DNA from: Vibrio sp. qd031 | GTDB taxonomy: Bacteria > Pseudomonadota > Gammaproteobacteria > Enterobacterales > Vibrionaceae | Length of the DNA stretch: 64,000 bases | Reading direction: 5' to 3' | Assembly (NCBI RefSeq): GCF_002100145.1 | Contig: NZ_JXQD01000025.1 | Coordinates: forward strand, 209,417-273,416 | In this document: one piece after another, positions 1 to 9,023 of the stretch | Position numbering within the stretch: the first letter of the stretch is position 1 | Layout: each line of letters begins with the position of its first letter | Made by a program: the position numbers and the translations under genes | The notes under the pieces: model-generated | The model's input: only the letters and a program-made list of their open reading frames with translations | Told to the model about the DNA's origin: nothing | Databases searched by the model: none

Positions 1-21
1 TTGGATTCTAAAACTTGAGTT

Positions 22-121
22 CAAGTTGGAGAGGTGAAATAACTTGTACTCGAACCTCGAACCTCGAACCTCGAACCTCGAACCTCGAACCTCGAACCTC
101 TCTTCCATCACTCTCAACTTG
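22..121. repeat. Heptamer repeat array flanked by an imperfect inverted repeat
   Basis: Seven perfect head-to-tail copies of CGAACCT occupy 51-99. They are flanked by imperfectly complementary arms, CAAGTTGGAGAGGTGA at 22-37 and TCACTCTCAACTTG at 108-121, so the whole unit could fold into a stem with the heptamers in the loop. It lies in the gltX upstream region. Function is unknown; the copy number looks prone to slippage. Confidence 0.85.
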
Positions 122-198
122 CCTCCCTCTTATATCTTGCTAAAATGTCGCGCAAATTGATTGATTTCGGCCATCCGGCCCATAACTAAGGTTAACTC

Positions 199-1626
199 AT
201 GACGGTAAAAACACGTTTTGCTCCAAGTCCAACTGGCTATTTACACGTTGGTGGTGCACGTACAGCACTATACTCTTGGCTTTTCGCTAAGAAAAATGGT
301 GGGGAATTTGTGTTGCGTATTGAAGACACAGACATTGAGCGTTCAACGCAAGAAGCTGTGGACGCAATTTTAGAAGGCATGAGCTGGATGGGTATGGAGT
401 GGGACGAAGGCCCTTACTACCAGACTAAGCGCTTCGATCGTTACAACGAGATGGTTGATCAGTTACTTGCCGATGACAAAGCGTATAAATGCTACGCATC
501 AAAAGAGTTACTAGATGAGATCCGCGCTGAGCAAGAAGCAGCGAAAGAGATGCCTCGCTACGATGCTGATCACCCTAAAATCAAAGCGGTCAACGAGGCG
601 GCAAAAGACGGCGATCCTTGCGTGATTCGTTTCCGCAACCCTAAAAGTGGCAGCGTCGTTTTTGAAGACCAGATTCGTGGCCGCATAGAGATTGGAAACG
701 AACAGTTAGACGACCTGATTATTCGTCGTACAGATGGATCTCCTACTTATAACTTCTGTGTTGTCGTTGATGATTGGGATATGGGTATCACTCACGTGGT
801 ACGTGGTGAAGACCATATCAATAATACCCCGCGTCAAATTAACATTTACGAAGCGTTAGGTGCACCAGTTCCTACGTTTGCACACTGTGCAATGATCTTA
901 GGTGATGACGGCGCTAAACTGTCAAAACGACATGGTGCTGTATCAGTGATGCAATATCGCGATCAAGGTTATTTGCCAAACGCACTGAACAACTACTTGG
1001 TTCGTTTGGGGTGGTCTCATGGTGATCAAGAGATCTTCTCTCAACAAGAGATGATTGAATTGTTCTCGTTGGATGCGATTAGTAAGTCAGCGTCTGCATT
1101 CAATACCGACAAACTGTTGTGGCTAAACAACCACTACATCAAAACCTCTGATCCAGCGTACGTCGCTGAGCACCTTCAGTGGCACTTAGATGACCAAGGC
1201 ATTAACACAGACAATGGTCCAGCCATTGAAGCTGTCATTTCACTCGTAGGTGAGCGTTGTAACACCTTGGTTGAATTGGCTCAGCAGTCTCGTTATTTCT
1301 ATGAGGATTTCTCAGAGTTTGACGCCGCGGCAGCGAAAAAGCATCTTCGTGGTGTGGCAAAAGGCCCGCTAGAGCTGGCATTAGCTAAAGTTGAAGCTCT
1401 ATCAGATTGGTCTACGGACGAAATCAAGCAACAGGTTATCGCCGCGGTCTGTGAAGAGCTAGAGATAGGAATGGGCAAGATTGGTATGCCTCTTCGCGTT
1501 GCAGTCACAGGTGGTGGTCAATCGCCGTCAGTTGATGCAGTAATGGAGCTCATCGGAAAGGAGCGTTGTGTGCAACGTATTAAGTTGGCGCTAGAATTCA
1601 TCGCTCAGCGCGAAGCGAACGCCTAA
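199..1626 (+). CDS. gltX: Glutamate--tRNA ligase
   Basis: Class I aminoacyl-tRNA synthetase that charges tRNA-Glu with glutamate in the cytoplasm. The HIGH-type signature is present as [10 protein letters not shown] (residues 10-19) and the KMSKS-type loop as KLSKR (240-244). The length of 475 aa is normal for bacterial GluRS. The zinc-binding cysteine cluster of the E. coli enzyme appears incomplete: only KCYAS is seen near residue 100. The ATG start follows an AAGG element and matches the expected N-terminus. It is a single-gene unit closed by a strong terminator at 1651-1680. Confidence 0.97.
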   Translation: MTVKTRFAPSPTGYLHVGGARTALYSWLFAKKNGGEFVLRIEDTDIERSTQEAVDAILEGMSWMGMEWDEGPYYQTKRFDRYNEMVDQLLADDKAYKCYASKELLDEIRAEQEAAKEMPRYDADHPKIKAVNEAAKDGDPCVIRFRNPKSGSVVFEDQIRGRIEIGNEQLDDLIIRRTDGSPTYNFCVVVDDWDMGITHVVRGEDHINNTPRQINIYEALGAPVPTFAHCAMILGDDGAKLSKRHGAVSVMQYRDQGYLPNALNNYLVRLGWSHGDQEIFSQQEMIELFSLDAISKSASAFNTDKLLWLNNHYIKTSDPAYVAEHLQWHLDDQGINTDNGPAIEAVISLVGERCNTLVELAQQSRYFYEDFSEFDAAAAKKHLRGVAKGPLELALAKVEALSDWSTDEIKQQVIAAVCEELEIGMGKIGMPLRVAVTGGGQSPSVDAVMELIGKERCVQRIKLALEFIAQREANA

Positions 1627-1650
1627 TCCTTTAACTAAAATCACTATCGA

Positions 1651-1680
1651 GCCCGTTCATAGTTTGAACGGGCTTTTTTG
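1651..1680 (+). terminator. Rho-independent terminator of gltX
   Basis: Inverted repeat GCCCGTTCA / TGAACGGGC followed by a run of six T, 25 bases after the gltX stop codon. Confidence 0.9.
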
Positions 1681-1787
1681 TACTTATCAAACTAATAATT
1701 TTGTCCTATTCACATCGCGAACCCTGTCTGATTGAATATTGATTCAACATGTCGTATGGTTAAACGGCGGATGGTATAGGAATAATA

Positions 1788-3800
1788 ATGAATAAGCTAG
1801 GTTGGGTACGACAACTGGCAGTATGGATACTGCTTGTCTGTGCTCCAGTGACGTTTGCTGCGATTGAAGGAAGATACGTCGTTGCAACAGAATCTGATGA
1901 TGTAATTACCAAAACACTCTTCGACGAAGTGTCTGAGCAACTAGGCTTAGACATCGTCTATTTAGAGTACCCCAATTTTGACGCTTTGTTGAAAGGGGTC
2001 GCAAGTGGCGAAAGCGATTTTGCTGCAAACATCACCTTTACCGAATCTCGAGCAGCAGATTACAATTTTTCCAGTCCGACGAATATCGAATATACCTACC
2101 TGTTCACCCAGTACCAATCCGAGTTTAACTGGGATAAAGCCACCAAAGTGGCCGCTCCCAAAAATACTATTTTTGTTGAGCTCATCAAAGAGCGCTATCC
2201 ACATGTTTGGGTAGCAGAATTTGATGGCGTAGAACAAGGGCAGTTGTGGTTGTCTATGTCTCTTGTTGACGCGATGATAGATGCGATTCATAACTTAAAG
2301 CCGATGCTCGAAGAAGGGTATGAGGCACAACTTCTTAACGATCAATTGCCGATCAAGCCTGTCTCTATTGTTGCTCCTAAAGGCCAGCACCAAGAGTTGC
2401 TCGATGCTATGGTTAAAGTGATCCATCAGCCAGATGTGCAAAGAAAGCTTCGAGAAAATATCCTAGCGTATCAATTTGAAATTAGACAAAAGGCCTTACA
2501 AAAACAGTCTCAAGATCTTTCCGAGAGTCACTCTGCACCGATAAGCATTGTGATAGAGAACCTATATCCATTTGCACGCTATTTGGATAACGGGAATATT
2601 GAAGGGATCAGTGCTGATACGGTTTTGCATGCCTGTGATTTGATTGGGGTTGAGTGCGACATAGTGAGTCAGGCAGGCGACAGTTGGGACGATATTTACA
2701 CGGCTTTCAAGCAAGGGGAAGTGGATGCAATTGCACCTCTGACGATTTCTGATTCGCGTAAAGAATTTGTCCATTTTACCAGCCCTCATTACTTCCCAGT
2801 TGCTGTTTTAGCTAAGCGCAGCGGATATAAACATCAGGTTTATGGCAATGTATCTGAGTTATTAATCGAACGCATTGGCGTTGTGAAAAATGACTTCTTT
2901 GAAGAGCTGATGAATGAGTTGCTGCCGCAAAAGCAACTCTATCAGTATGAAAATCAGGACGAATTACTAAAAGCACTACTGCGTCAGGAGATAGATTACA
3001 TCGCTCTAGATCGCAGCAAGCTAAATCAATGGCTAGTGGAAGACGATAAGCTTGGGATTGAAGAAGAGCTGAATATCGAACCGTTTCATGTGTCTGAAAT
3101 CGCGATGGGATTCCAAAAAAATCCATACGGTGAGCAACTGGCGCATTTGTTTTCAATGGCGTTTAGGTTAATTGATACTGAGCAGATCAACGCGCTTTAC
3201 GATTTAACCCCAGACTGGAGAGAAACGCTCGCTCGAGAAAAAGAGTACGCCAGCAAGTTCCAAATGGTTTTATGGTTTGCCCTGGTGCTAGCGGCATTGA
3301 CAGCGTGGTACATGTTTAGACTCTCGCTAACCGATACTTTAACCGGTCTTTACAATCGTCGTGCCATGTACCTACTTTATGGCCGCGGGCTAAAGGCAAA
3401 ACAGTCGTTGTGCTACCTAGATGTCAACAAATTTAAGCAGCTCAACGATACCTATGGCCACCATTTTGGTGATCGAGTACTGCAACAATACTCAAGGCAT
3501 CTGAAAATGCAGCTGCCAGGGCGAGCATTTCGCATTGGTGGTGATGAGTTTGTCGTGGTTTGTCGGATACCGAAAGAACCCTTGGTAGAACTGATTACCT
3601 CCCTTAAAAAGTTCAGAGTAGAGATTGAAGGGGCAAAACCGCTTGAAATCGATGTCTCCGTGGGACTTTATATTCATGAACACGTGAATTGGTCGTTCGA
3701 AAATATCCTGCGGATGACGGATCGCGCTATGTATACCGCAAAGAAAGAAAGTGACGACCAGTGTGTTATCGTTCATGGCCTGCAGACAAAAGTCGCGTAA
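1788..3800 (+). CDS. Membrane diguanylate cyclase with tandem periplasmic solute-binding domains
   Basis: Predicted sensor that makes cyclic di-GMP from GTP in response to a periplasmic ligand. A signal peptide or anchor (residues 1-24) is followed by two segments resembling bacterial extracellular solute-binding family 3 domains (about 25-235 and 245-470), a membrane helix (about 490-508), and a C-terminal GGDEF domain with an intact RIGGDEF motif (GGDEF at 584-588). The RxxD product-inhibition site expected five residues before GGDEF is missing (sequence LPGRAFRI), so feedback inhibition at that site is unlikely. No EAL domain is present. An AGGA ribosome site lies upstream of the ATG. The ligand is unknown; amino-acid-like compounds are a guess from the domain family. 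It is convergent with a second GGDEF gene. Confidence 0.87.
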   Translation: MNKLGWVRQLAVWILLVCAPVTFAAIEGRYVVATESDDVITKTLFDEVSEQLGLDIVYLEYPNFDALLKGVASGESDFAANITFTESRAADYNFSSPTNIEYTYLFTQYQSEFNWDKATKVAAPKNTIFVELIKERYPHVWVAEFDGVEQGQLWLSMSLVDAMIDAIHNLKPMLEEGYEAQLLNDQLPIKPVSIVAPKGQHQELLDAMVKVIHQPDVQRKLRENILAYQFEIRQKALQKQSQDLSESHSAPISIVIENLYPFARYLDNGNIEGISADTVLHACDLIGVECDIVSQAGDSWDDIYTAFKQGEVDAIAPLTISDSRKEFVHFTSPHYFPVAVLAKRSGYKHQVYGNVSELLIERIGVVKNDFFEELMNELLPQKQLYQYENQDELLKALLRQEIDYIALDRSKLNQWLVEDDKLGIEEELNIEPFHVSEIAMGFQKNPYGEQLAHLFSMAFRLIDTEQINALYDLTPDWRETLAREKEYASKFQMVLWFALVLAALTAWYMFRLSLTDTLTGLYNRRAMYLLYGRGLKAKQSLCYLDVNKFKQLNDTYGHHFGDRVLQQYSRHLKMQLPGRAFRIGGDEFVVVCRIPKEPLVELITSLKKFRVEIEGAKPLEIDVSVGLYIHEHVNWSFENILRMTDRAMYTAKKESDDQCVIVHGLQTKVA

Positions 3801-3814
3801 TAACGAATGATGGG

Positions 3815-5209
3815 TTATTGTGGGTCTTGATGTTTTACTTGGTACATCTTCTCATCGGCTTTTCTCAACAATACATCAATGTCCTTACTGTCTTTGTTAA
3901 AAATGGCATACCCAAAGCTGCAGCTGATAGTCACCTGTTTTTCTGATTTTACGTTCTCGTCAAGATGAATAGGCTCTGTTTCTAAGCGGTCTTTTAGATT
4001 GTTAATAATGATGTCTACATCCGACTCAAGCCCCACCCTAGGTATAAGAGCGATAAACTCATCGCCACCTACTCTCGCGACGACGTCGGTGCCTCGTAGC
4101 CCCGACTTGAGTCGGTTGGCTGCCGCAAGTAAGACTTTGTCACCGGCGCTGTGACCGTAGCTGTCGTTAATGGCCTTAAACTTGTTTAAGTCGATATTGA
4201 GCACGGTAAACACACTGTTGGTTCGTGTCGCGTGATCGGCAAGTTGATTGAGCGTATACATCAGGTAGCGTCGATTGGGTAATTGTGTAAGGTCATCTTG
4301 CAGTGACTGACGATTTGCGGTTTTGTAAAGGCGATAGATCATAATGAAGGCTATACACAACAGCGCCAAAATTGCGTAGCCAATTAAGCGAATTTTGGCG
4401 TAACTGTTCCATATATCCCAATGCAGGTTGGTTTGATTTTTCCGACTTTCAATCCGCCACTGATTCAATGGAAAGTAGATCTCTTGGCTCGCGTCGCTGT
4501 GATCGATTAACTCGCCATAGACGGGGTTTTTCTGGTCAATACCGTAATCGTCAGAGTAGATGGCAATCTGATATTCATCGGTCAGTGCTAGCACTCCAGC
4601 TTGCTCTAGCAGAGCACTCCAGTCTAACTCCAAACTTAACCCTCCCCAATAAAGGTCGTTTTCTGGGGGATCGAGATAGACAGGTAAACGCAGTATAAGT
4701 ACCTCTGAACTCATGTTGGTTCTCATCGGCCCATTGAGCACCGGAGCTTGATTGACTTGTGCTGTTAAAACACCAGGCCAGTGGCTGGGCGAAAACGGCA
4801 ACCGCATACCAACGTATTGTTGGCTGTTTGCCATTGGGTAGACAGTTGCAACTCTATCGTGAGGGGCGATGATCACGGTTCTTAGTATTTGCGAATCCCT
4901 CAACATTGACTCAGCGAGCGTTTGCCAATGCTGTTGTGACGTATTTTGTGCAACCACGATGTAGTTGGTGAGTCGAGAGGCGCGAAGAATTTCGTTGGTT
5001 ATAAGAGTTTCAAAGCGAGCACTGACGGATTGCAACGTAATGGTTGCCGCATTCAGTTTGTCCTGTTTGTTGGATTGATACGCGGCATATTGCATCTGTT
5101 CTATAATTATCACAGCGACAACGATTAACAAAATTAACATCATGCGCATAAACCAACGGAAGTAAGTGACCGTGTCGTTCAAATATCGAGCCCCTACATC
5201 TGTGTTCAA
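3815..5209 (-). CDS. Membrane diguanylate cyclase with periplasmic sensor domain
   Basis: Predicted cyclic-di-GMP synthase. The first membrane helix is at about residues 18-38, a periplasmic region of about 230 residues follows (Cache-like by size and position, not assigned by motif), then a second helix at about 276-297 and a GGDEF domain. The catalytic motif VGGDEF is intact (381-385), and the inhibitory I-site RGTD (372-375) sits exactly five residues before it, so product feedback is expected. The longest frame begins with TTG at 5209 with a poor ribosome site. A start at the internal ATG (MRMML, residue 21) would remove part of the cytoplasmic N-terminus, so the start is uncertain. It ends 14 bases from the end of the convergent GGDEF gene. 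Confidence 0.87.
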   Translation of the reverse strand: MNTDVGARYLNDTVTYFRWFMRMMLILLIVVAVIIIEQMQYAAYQSNKQDKLNAATITLQSVSARFETLITNEILRASRLTNYIVVAQNTSQQHWQTLAESMLRDSQILRTVIIAPHDRVATVYPMANSQQYVGMRLPFSPSHWPGVLTAQVNQAPVLNGPMRTNMSSEVLILRLPVYLDPPENDLYWGGLSLELDWSALLEQAGVLALTDEYQIAIYSDDYGIDQKNPVYGELIDHSDASQEIYFPLNQWRIESRKNQTNLHWDIWNSYAKIRLIGYAILALLCIAFIMIYRLYKTANRQSLQDDLTQLPNRRYLMYTLNQLADHATRTNSVFTVLNIDLNKFKAINDSYGHSAGDKVLLAAANRLKSGLRGTDVVARVGGDEFIALIPRVGLESDVDIIINNLKDRLETEPIHLDENVKSEKQVTISCSFGYAIFNKDSKDIDVLLRKADEKMYQVKHQDPQ

Positions 5210-5316
5210 TCTTGAAGTCTAGACCAAAGTAGTGTGGTGTGCTTTCGCACCTACGTGACACAGCTTGAGAAATGTCATTAAGATCGAGAACAATTTCTTT
5301 TAGTGTGACCACCGCA

Positions 5317-5333
5317 GTTACACATCGCTTAAC
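5317..5333 (+). promoter_or_regulatory. Possible response-regulator box before the two-component operon
   Basis: GTTACA, five bases, then CTTAAC: an 11-bp-period direct repeat similar to the better one at 7561-7577. It lies about 60 bases before the GTG start of the response regulator and could serve autoregulation. This is inference from repeat similarity only. Confidence 0.35.
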
Positions 5334-5391
5334 ATTAGTTCAACATAGTCCCAACGGTAGTACACCAACAGAATTTATCGAGAGGCAGTGG

Positions 5392-6117
5392 GTGACGAAT
5401 AGGATTTTGGTGGTCGATGATGACCAAGAAATTGGCGTGTTACTCAAAGAGTATTTTGAGCAAGCCGGTTATCACTTAGATGTGGCGGAAGACGGTGACG
5501 CATTGGAGGCGTACTGGGCTTCGCATTCTGAGCCGGACTTAGTTCTTTTGGATGTTATGCTTCCGGGTGATGATGGCTTTGAGTTGTGCCGTAAATTACG
5601 GGCTCGATCTAACGTCCCCATTATTATGCTGACAGCCGTTTCGGACGAGATGGATCAGATAGTCGGCCTTGAGCTTGGTGCGGATGATTATGTGGCCAAA
5701 CCGTTTAATCCTCGCCAGTTGATGGCAAGAGTCAAAGCATTGCTCAGGCGAACCAAAGCTTCCCGCGACGCAGGGCATGAGGGGCCGCCAAGCTTTTACT
5801 ATTTTGGCGATTGGAAGTTAGAAACCTTGTCGCATCGTTTGATCCACCAAGTCGATCAAACGATGGTCGATTTGTCGGGCAGTGATTTTGCTTTATTGTT
5901 GCTTTTTCTTCAGCATCCTAACCAAGTGCTCGATAAAGACACCATAACAAGACAGACCAAAGGACGTGAAAGTTTACCTTTTGAGCGGGGATTAGATGTG
6001 CAACTGAGTCGGTTGAGGCAGCGCTTAGGGTCAAGTGAAGAGACACCGGTATACATTAAGACAATTCGTGGCAACGGTTATCTCTTTACAGCGTCTGTCG
6101 ATGCACAACACTCGTAA
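5392..6117 (+). CDS. OmpR/PhoB-family response regulator of the sugar ABC operon
   Basis: DNA-binding response regulator, 241 aa. The receiver domain has the acidic triad (DDD at residues 9-11), phospho-acceptor Asp54 in LLDVMLPG and the conserved Lys in AKPF. A C-terminal winged helix ends with the typical YIKTIRGNGYLF signature. I chose GTG at 5392 because AGAGG sits six bases upstream and the protein then begins MTNRILVVDDD as usual; a longer open frame from 5272 would add 40 non-homologous residues. It is followed after eight bases by its kinase gene. Position and family resemble Pseudomonas GltR, regulator of glucose uptake, so control of the adjacent transporter is likely but inferred. 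Confidence 0.88.
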   Translation: MTNRILVVDDDQEIGVLLKEYFEQAGYHLDVAEDGDALEAYWASHSEPDLVLLDVMLPGDDGFELCRKLRARSNVPIIMLTAVSDEMDQIVGLELGADDYVAKPFNPRQLMARVKALLRRTKASRDAGHEGPPSFYYFGDWKLETLSHRLIHQVDQTMVDLSGSDFALLLLFLQHPNQVLDKDTITRQTKGRESLPFERGLDVQLSRLRQRLGSSEETPVYIKTIRGNGYLFTASVDAQHS

Positions 6118-6125
6118 GGACTGAC

Positions 6126-7553
6126 ATGATTCTGATTCCACGGACTTTGGTATCACGTACCATCACTCTTACTCTGTTTGCGATCATCTTTGCGCAGGCA
6201 ATCACCACCAGTATTTGGTACGTAAATGAGAGAAAACAAGCGCTTACAGGAATTGAAGCGACCGCGACTAATATGGCGAATATGTTCGCCTCGACGGTGC
6301 AATTCTTTGATTCTCTCCCCATTGAATACCGTCATATTGTGCTGGATCAGATCCGAAATATGGGAGGAACCCGGCACTTTGTGTCGTTCAACCAAAAAGA
6401 ACTGTCTATGCAGTATTTGCCGGCCACCGAGTACACCGAGATTGCCATTAGCTCAGTAAAAAGTGAGGTCAATAAAGCGCTACCTCAAGTGCAGGATATT
6501 GTGGTCAACTTTGCGCTGGCAAAAGATCTCAAAATTTTAAAAGACGATATCTATCTTGATGATTTGCCTAAATCTTGGGCGCATCATACATTGACGGTTC
6601 CATTGGTTGATTCACCAATTATGGTTGTTCAGCTGCGAATTGCAAAGGGGCAATGGATATATATCGCGGCATTGCTGCCGTCTCCCTACACTATGCTTGG
6701 GCGAAACTTGATGCCGTGGGAGCAATTGCAAGTCACCAGTATTGCCACGTTGATCGTTCTGTTGACCACATTTTTAATGCTTAGGCGACAAGTTAAACCT
6801 CTTAAACGTTTGGCAGGCCGAGCGCGCTCTTTGAGTTTTGACAGCTCGCAACCGCCCCTTAAAGAGGAAGGTGTAACTGAAGTATTGATTGCCACCAGAG
6901 CATTCAATCGCATGCAACAGAGAATACAAGCTTATATACGTGATAGAGAAACCTTGTTTAGTGCTATCTCCCATGATTTAAAAACACCTATTACCCGCTT
7001 ACGTCTGCGCACCGAGCTACTGGTTAGCGATGAAAAGCGGATGAAATTTACTCAAGATCTTGATGAGCTGGAATTAATGGTGAAAGGCGCCCTTCAGTGC
7101 GTCAAAGAGACGGATTTGCATGAAAATGTTGAACCTGTACATATAGGAAGACTGATAAAAAGTGTTGCAGAAGTGCATAACCATCAAGGGGTGAAAGTCG
7201 TGTTGCCTAAAGATGAATGGCCTGCACTCTACGCTCGGCCATTAGCACTGAAACGTGCGTTGACAAATTTGATTGATAATGGTGTGAAGTATGGTTTTAG
7301 GGTCACTGTTCGACACACCAATTTGTTCGGCACCTTATTCATTTTATTGCAGGATGATGGCCCGGGTATCGCTGAGAAGCAAGTAAAGCGTGTGTTCCAA
7401 CCTTATGTCAGGATTGCAAATGACGATGATGGCCACGGTCTTGGGTTGGGCATCGCGCAGAATATTATACACGGGCATGGTGGAGAGTTACTCCTGAAAA
7501 ACCGACGTTGTGGCGGTCTGAACGTGTGGATTTTACTGCCGCTCGAAATGTAA
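6126..7553 (+). CDS. Sensor histidine kinase (GtrS/EnvZ-like)
   Basis: Inner-membrane sensor kinase, 475 aa. One membrane helix lies near residues 10-30, a periplasmic loop of about 165 residues follows, a second helix is near 200-218 (IATLIVLLTTFLML), then HAMP, the dimerisation box FSAISHDLKTPITRLR with phospho-acceptor His283, and an ATPase domain with N box (NLIDNGVKYG), D box (DDGPGI) and G box (GHGLGLGIAQ). All catalytic motifs are intact. It forms an operon with the response regulator and lies directly before a sugar ABC transporter. The same pairing is known for GtrS/GltR in Pseudomonas glucose uptake. The signal sensed is not visible from sequence. Confidence 0.87.
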   Translation: MILIPRTLVSRTITLTLFAIIFAQAITTSIWYVNERKQALTGIEATATNMANMFASTVQFFDSLPIEYRHIVLDQIRNMGGTRHFVSFNQKELSMQYLPATEYTEIAISSVKSEVNKALPQVQDIVVNFALAKDLKILKDDIYLDDLPKSWAHHTLTVPLVDSPIMVVQLRIAKGQWIYIAALLPSPYTMLGRNLMPWEQLQVTSIATLIVLLTTFLMLRRQVKPLKRLAGRARSLSFDSSQPPLKEEGVTEVLIATRAFNRMQQRIQAYIRDRETLFSAISHDLKTPITRLRLRTELLVSDEKRMKFTQDLDELELMVKGALQCVKETDLHENVEPVHIGRLIKSVAEVHNHQGVKVVLPKDEWPALYARPLALKRALTNLIDNGVKYGFRVTVRHTNLFGTLFILLQDDGPGIAEKQVKRVFQPYVRIANDDDGHGLGLGIAQNIIHGHGGELLLKNRRCGGLNVWILLPLEM

Positions 7554-7577
7554 CGCTCATGTTACATTGCGGTTACA
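7549..7577 (+). promoter_or_regulatory. Candidate OmpR-type operator before the sugar ABC operon
   Basis: Three half-sites: TGTAAC (7549-7554) forms an inverted repeat with GTTACA (7561-7566), and GTTACA recurs at 7572-7577, giving GTTACA-N5-GTTACA with an 11-bp period. Such tandem repeats are typical OmpR-family targets. The site overlaps the kinase stop codon and lies about 85 bases before the binding-protein gene. Confidence 0.55.
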
Positions 7578-7659
7578 CTTTGTATCGGTGACATTGAATA
7601 AAACCACGTAGACTGATTGTGTTGGAAATCCAACCACAACTACATGGAAGAATAATAAA

Positions 7660-8910
7660 ATGAAACTGAAACAAACCCTACTTACACTATCTGTTATGGC
7701 TGCCACGGTAGCTCCTGCCTTCGCTGGCGAAGTTGAAGTATTGCACTGGTGGACTTCGGGTGGCGAAGCCAAATCGGTTGCAGCACTGAAAGGTATGCTA
7801 GAAGAACAAGGTCACTCTTGGAAAGATTTCGCGGTTGCTGGTGGCGGCGGCGAAAGTGCGATGACGGTTCTCAAAACGCGCGCAGTATCTGGCAATCCTC
7901 CTTCGGCAGCTCAAATTAAAGGTCACGACATTCAAGAATGGGGTGGGCTTGGCTTCCTAACCACCCTAGATGACGTGGCAGCGAAAGAAAAATGGGACGA
8001 TAACGTGCCATCTATGGTTACGGACATTATGAAGTTTAACGGCGAGTATGTGGCCGTTCCTGTCAACGTTCACCGTGTAAACTGGCTGTGGGCAAACCCA
8101 GAAGTGTTCGAAAAATCAGGCGCTCAAGTTCCTACAACTTTAGATGAGTTTTTTGTTGCAGCAGAAAAAATCAAAGCAGCAGGCTTCATCCCACTTGCGC
8201 ATGGTGGCCAAGCGTGGCAAGACGCAACAGTATTTGAAGCAATTGCATTAGATGTTTTAGGCTCAGAAGATTATGTGAAAGCCTTTGTTGACCTAGACAT
8301 GGATGTGTTAGGCGGCGAAAAAATGGTGGAAGTCTTCGCTAAGTTCCAAAAAGTTCATGGCTACATCGACTCCAATTCTCCAGGTCGCGACTGGAACGTC
8401 GCTACGTCTATGGTAATCAACGGTGAAGCTGCGATGCAGATCATGGGTGACTGGGCGAAAGGTGAATTTACTGCAGCAGGAAAAATGCCAGGCAAAGATT
8501 ATGTGTGTGTACCAGCGCCAGGCACAGCAGGGCAGTTTACCCATAACGTAGACAGCTTTGCGTTTTTCGAGCTTGACGATAAAGAGAGTCAAATGGCTCA
8601 AAAAGCACTCGCAGCAACTATCCTAGATAAAGATTTCCAAGAAGTCTTTAACCTTAATAAAGGCTCAATTCCAGTTCGCTTGGATATGGATATGAGTAAG
8701 TTTGACCAGTGTGCACTGGATTCGATGGCTACCTTTAAAGAGTCTGCGACAACAGGTGATCTTGTCCCGAGTATGGCTCACGGCATGTCGACCACCAGTT
8801 ATGCACAAGGGGCTATCTACGATGTAGTGACTAACTTCTTTAACGACTCTTCAGCCGACCCTAAAGAAGCCGCCTCAAAACTGGCTAAAGCTGTTAAAGC
8901 GGCCATGTAG
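7660..8910 (+). CDS. Sugar ABC transporter, periplasmic binding protein (GtsA-like)
   Basis: Periplasmic receptor that delivers sugar to the membrane permeases. A Sec signal peptide ends at AFA (about residues 1-22), and the mature protein starts [18 protein letters not shown]. This start, the [15 protein letters not shown] segment and [13 protein letters not shown] are characteristic of the glucose/mannose binding proteins of Pseudomonas (GtsA, formerly GltB) within extracellular solute-binding family 1. The length of 416 aa is normal. Three transporter genes follow in order. Glucose is the most likely substrate by resemblance, but no assay-level evidence is available from sequence. A 113-base gap before the permease gene probably allows separate high expression of this protein. 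Confidence 0.88.
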   Translation: MKLKQTLLTLSVMAATVAPAFAGEVEVLHWWTSGGEAKSVAALKGMLEEQGHSWKDFAVAGGGGESAMTVLKTRAVSGNPPSAAQIKGHDIQEWGGLGFLTTLDDVAAKEKWDDNVPSMVTDIMKFNGEYVAVPVNVHRVNWLWANPEVFEKSGAQVPTTLDEFFVAAEKIKAAGFIPLAHGGQAWQDATVFEAIALDVLGSEDYVKAFVDLDMDVLGGEKMVEVFAKFQKVHGYIDSNSPGRDWNVATSMVINGEAAMQIMGDWAKGEFTAAGKMPGKDYVCVPAPGTAGQFTHNVDSFAFFELDDKESQMAQKALAATILDKDFQEVFNLNKGSIPVRLDMDMSKFDQCALDSMATFKESATTGDLVPSMAHGMSTTSYAQGAIYDVVTNFFNDSSADPKEAASKLAKAVKAAM

Positions 8911-9023
8911 TTGGCATCAAACCCTTTCAATATGGGCACGTAACGCCCGACATGTAAACGCCTATCTCACCACCATTGCAGTGGTGAGATAGCTCATTAC
9001 CTTACCTTTCCCAAGGACTTGAT

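Noticed and set aside
3761..3946. Short plus-strand frame at the junction of the two GGDEF genes
   Set aside because: It overlaps both cyclase genes and has no supported ribosome site; it is a frame shadow.
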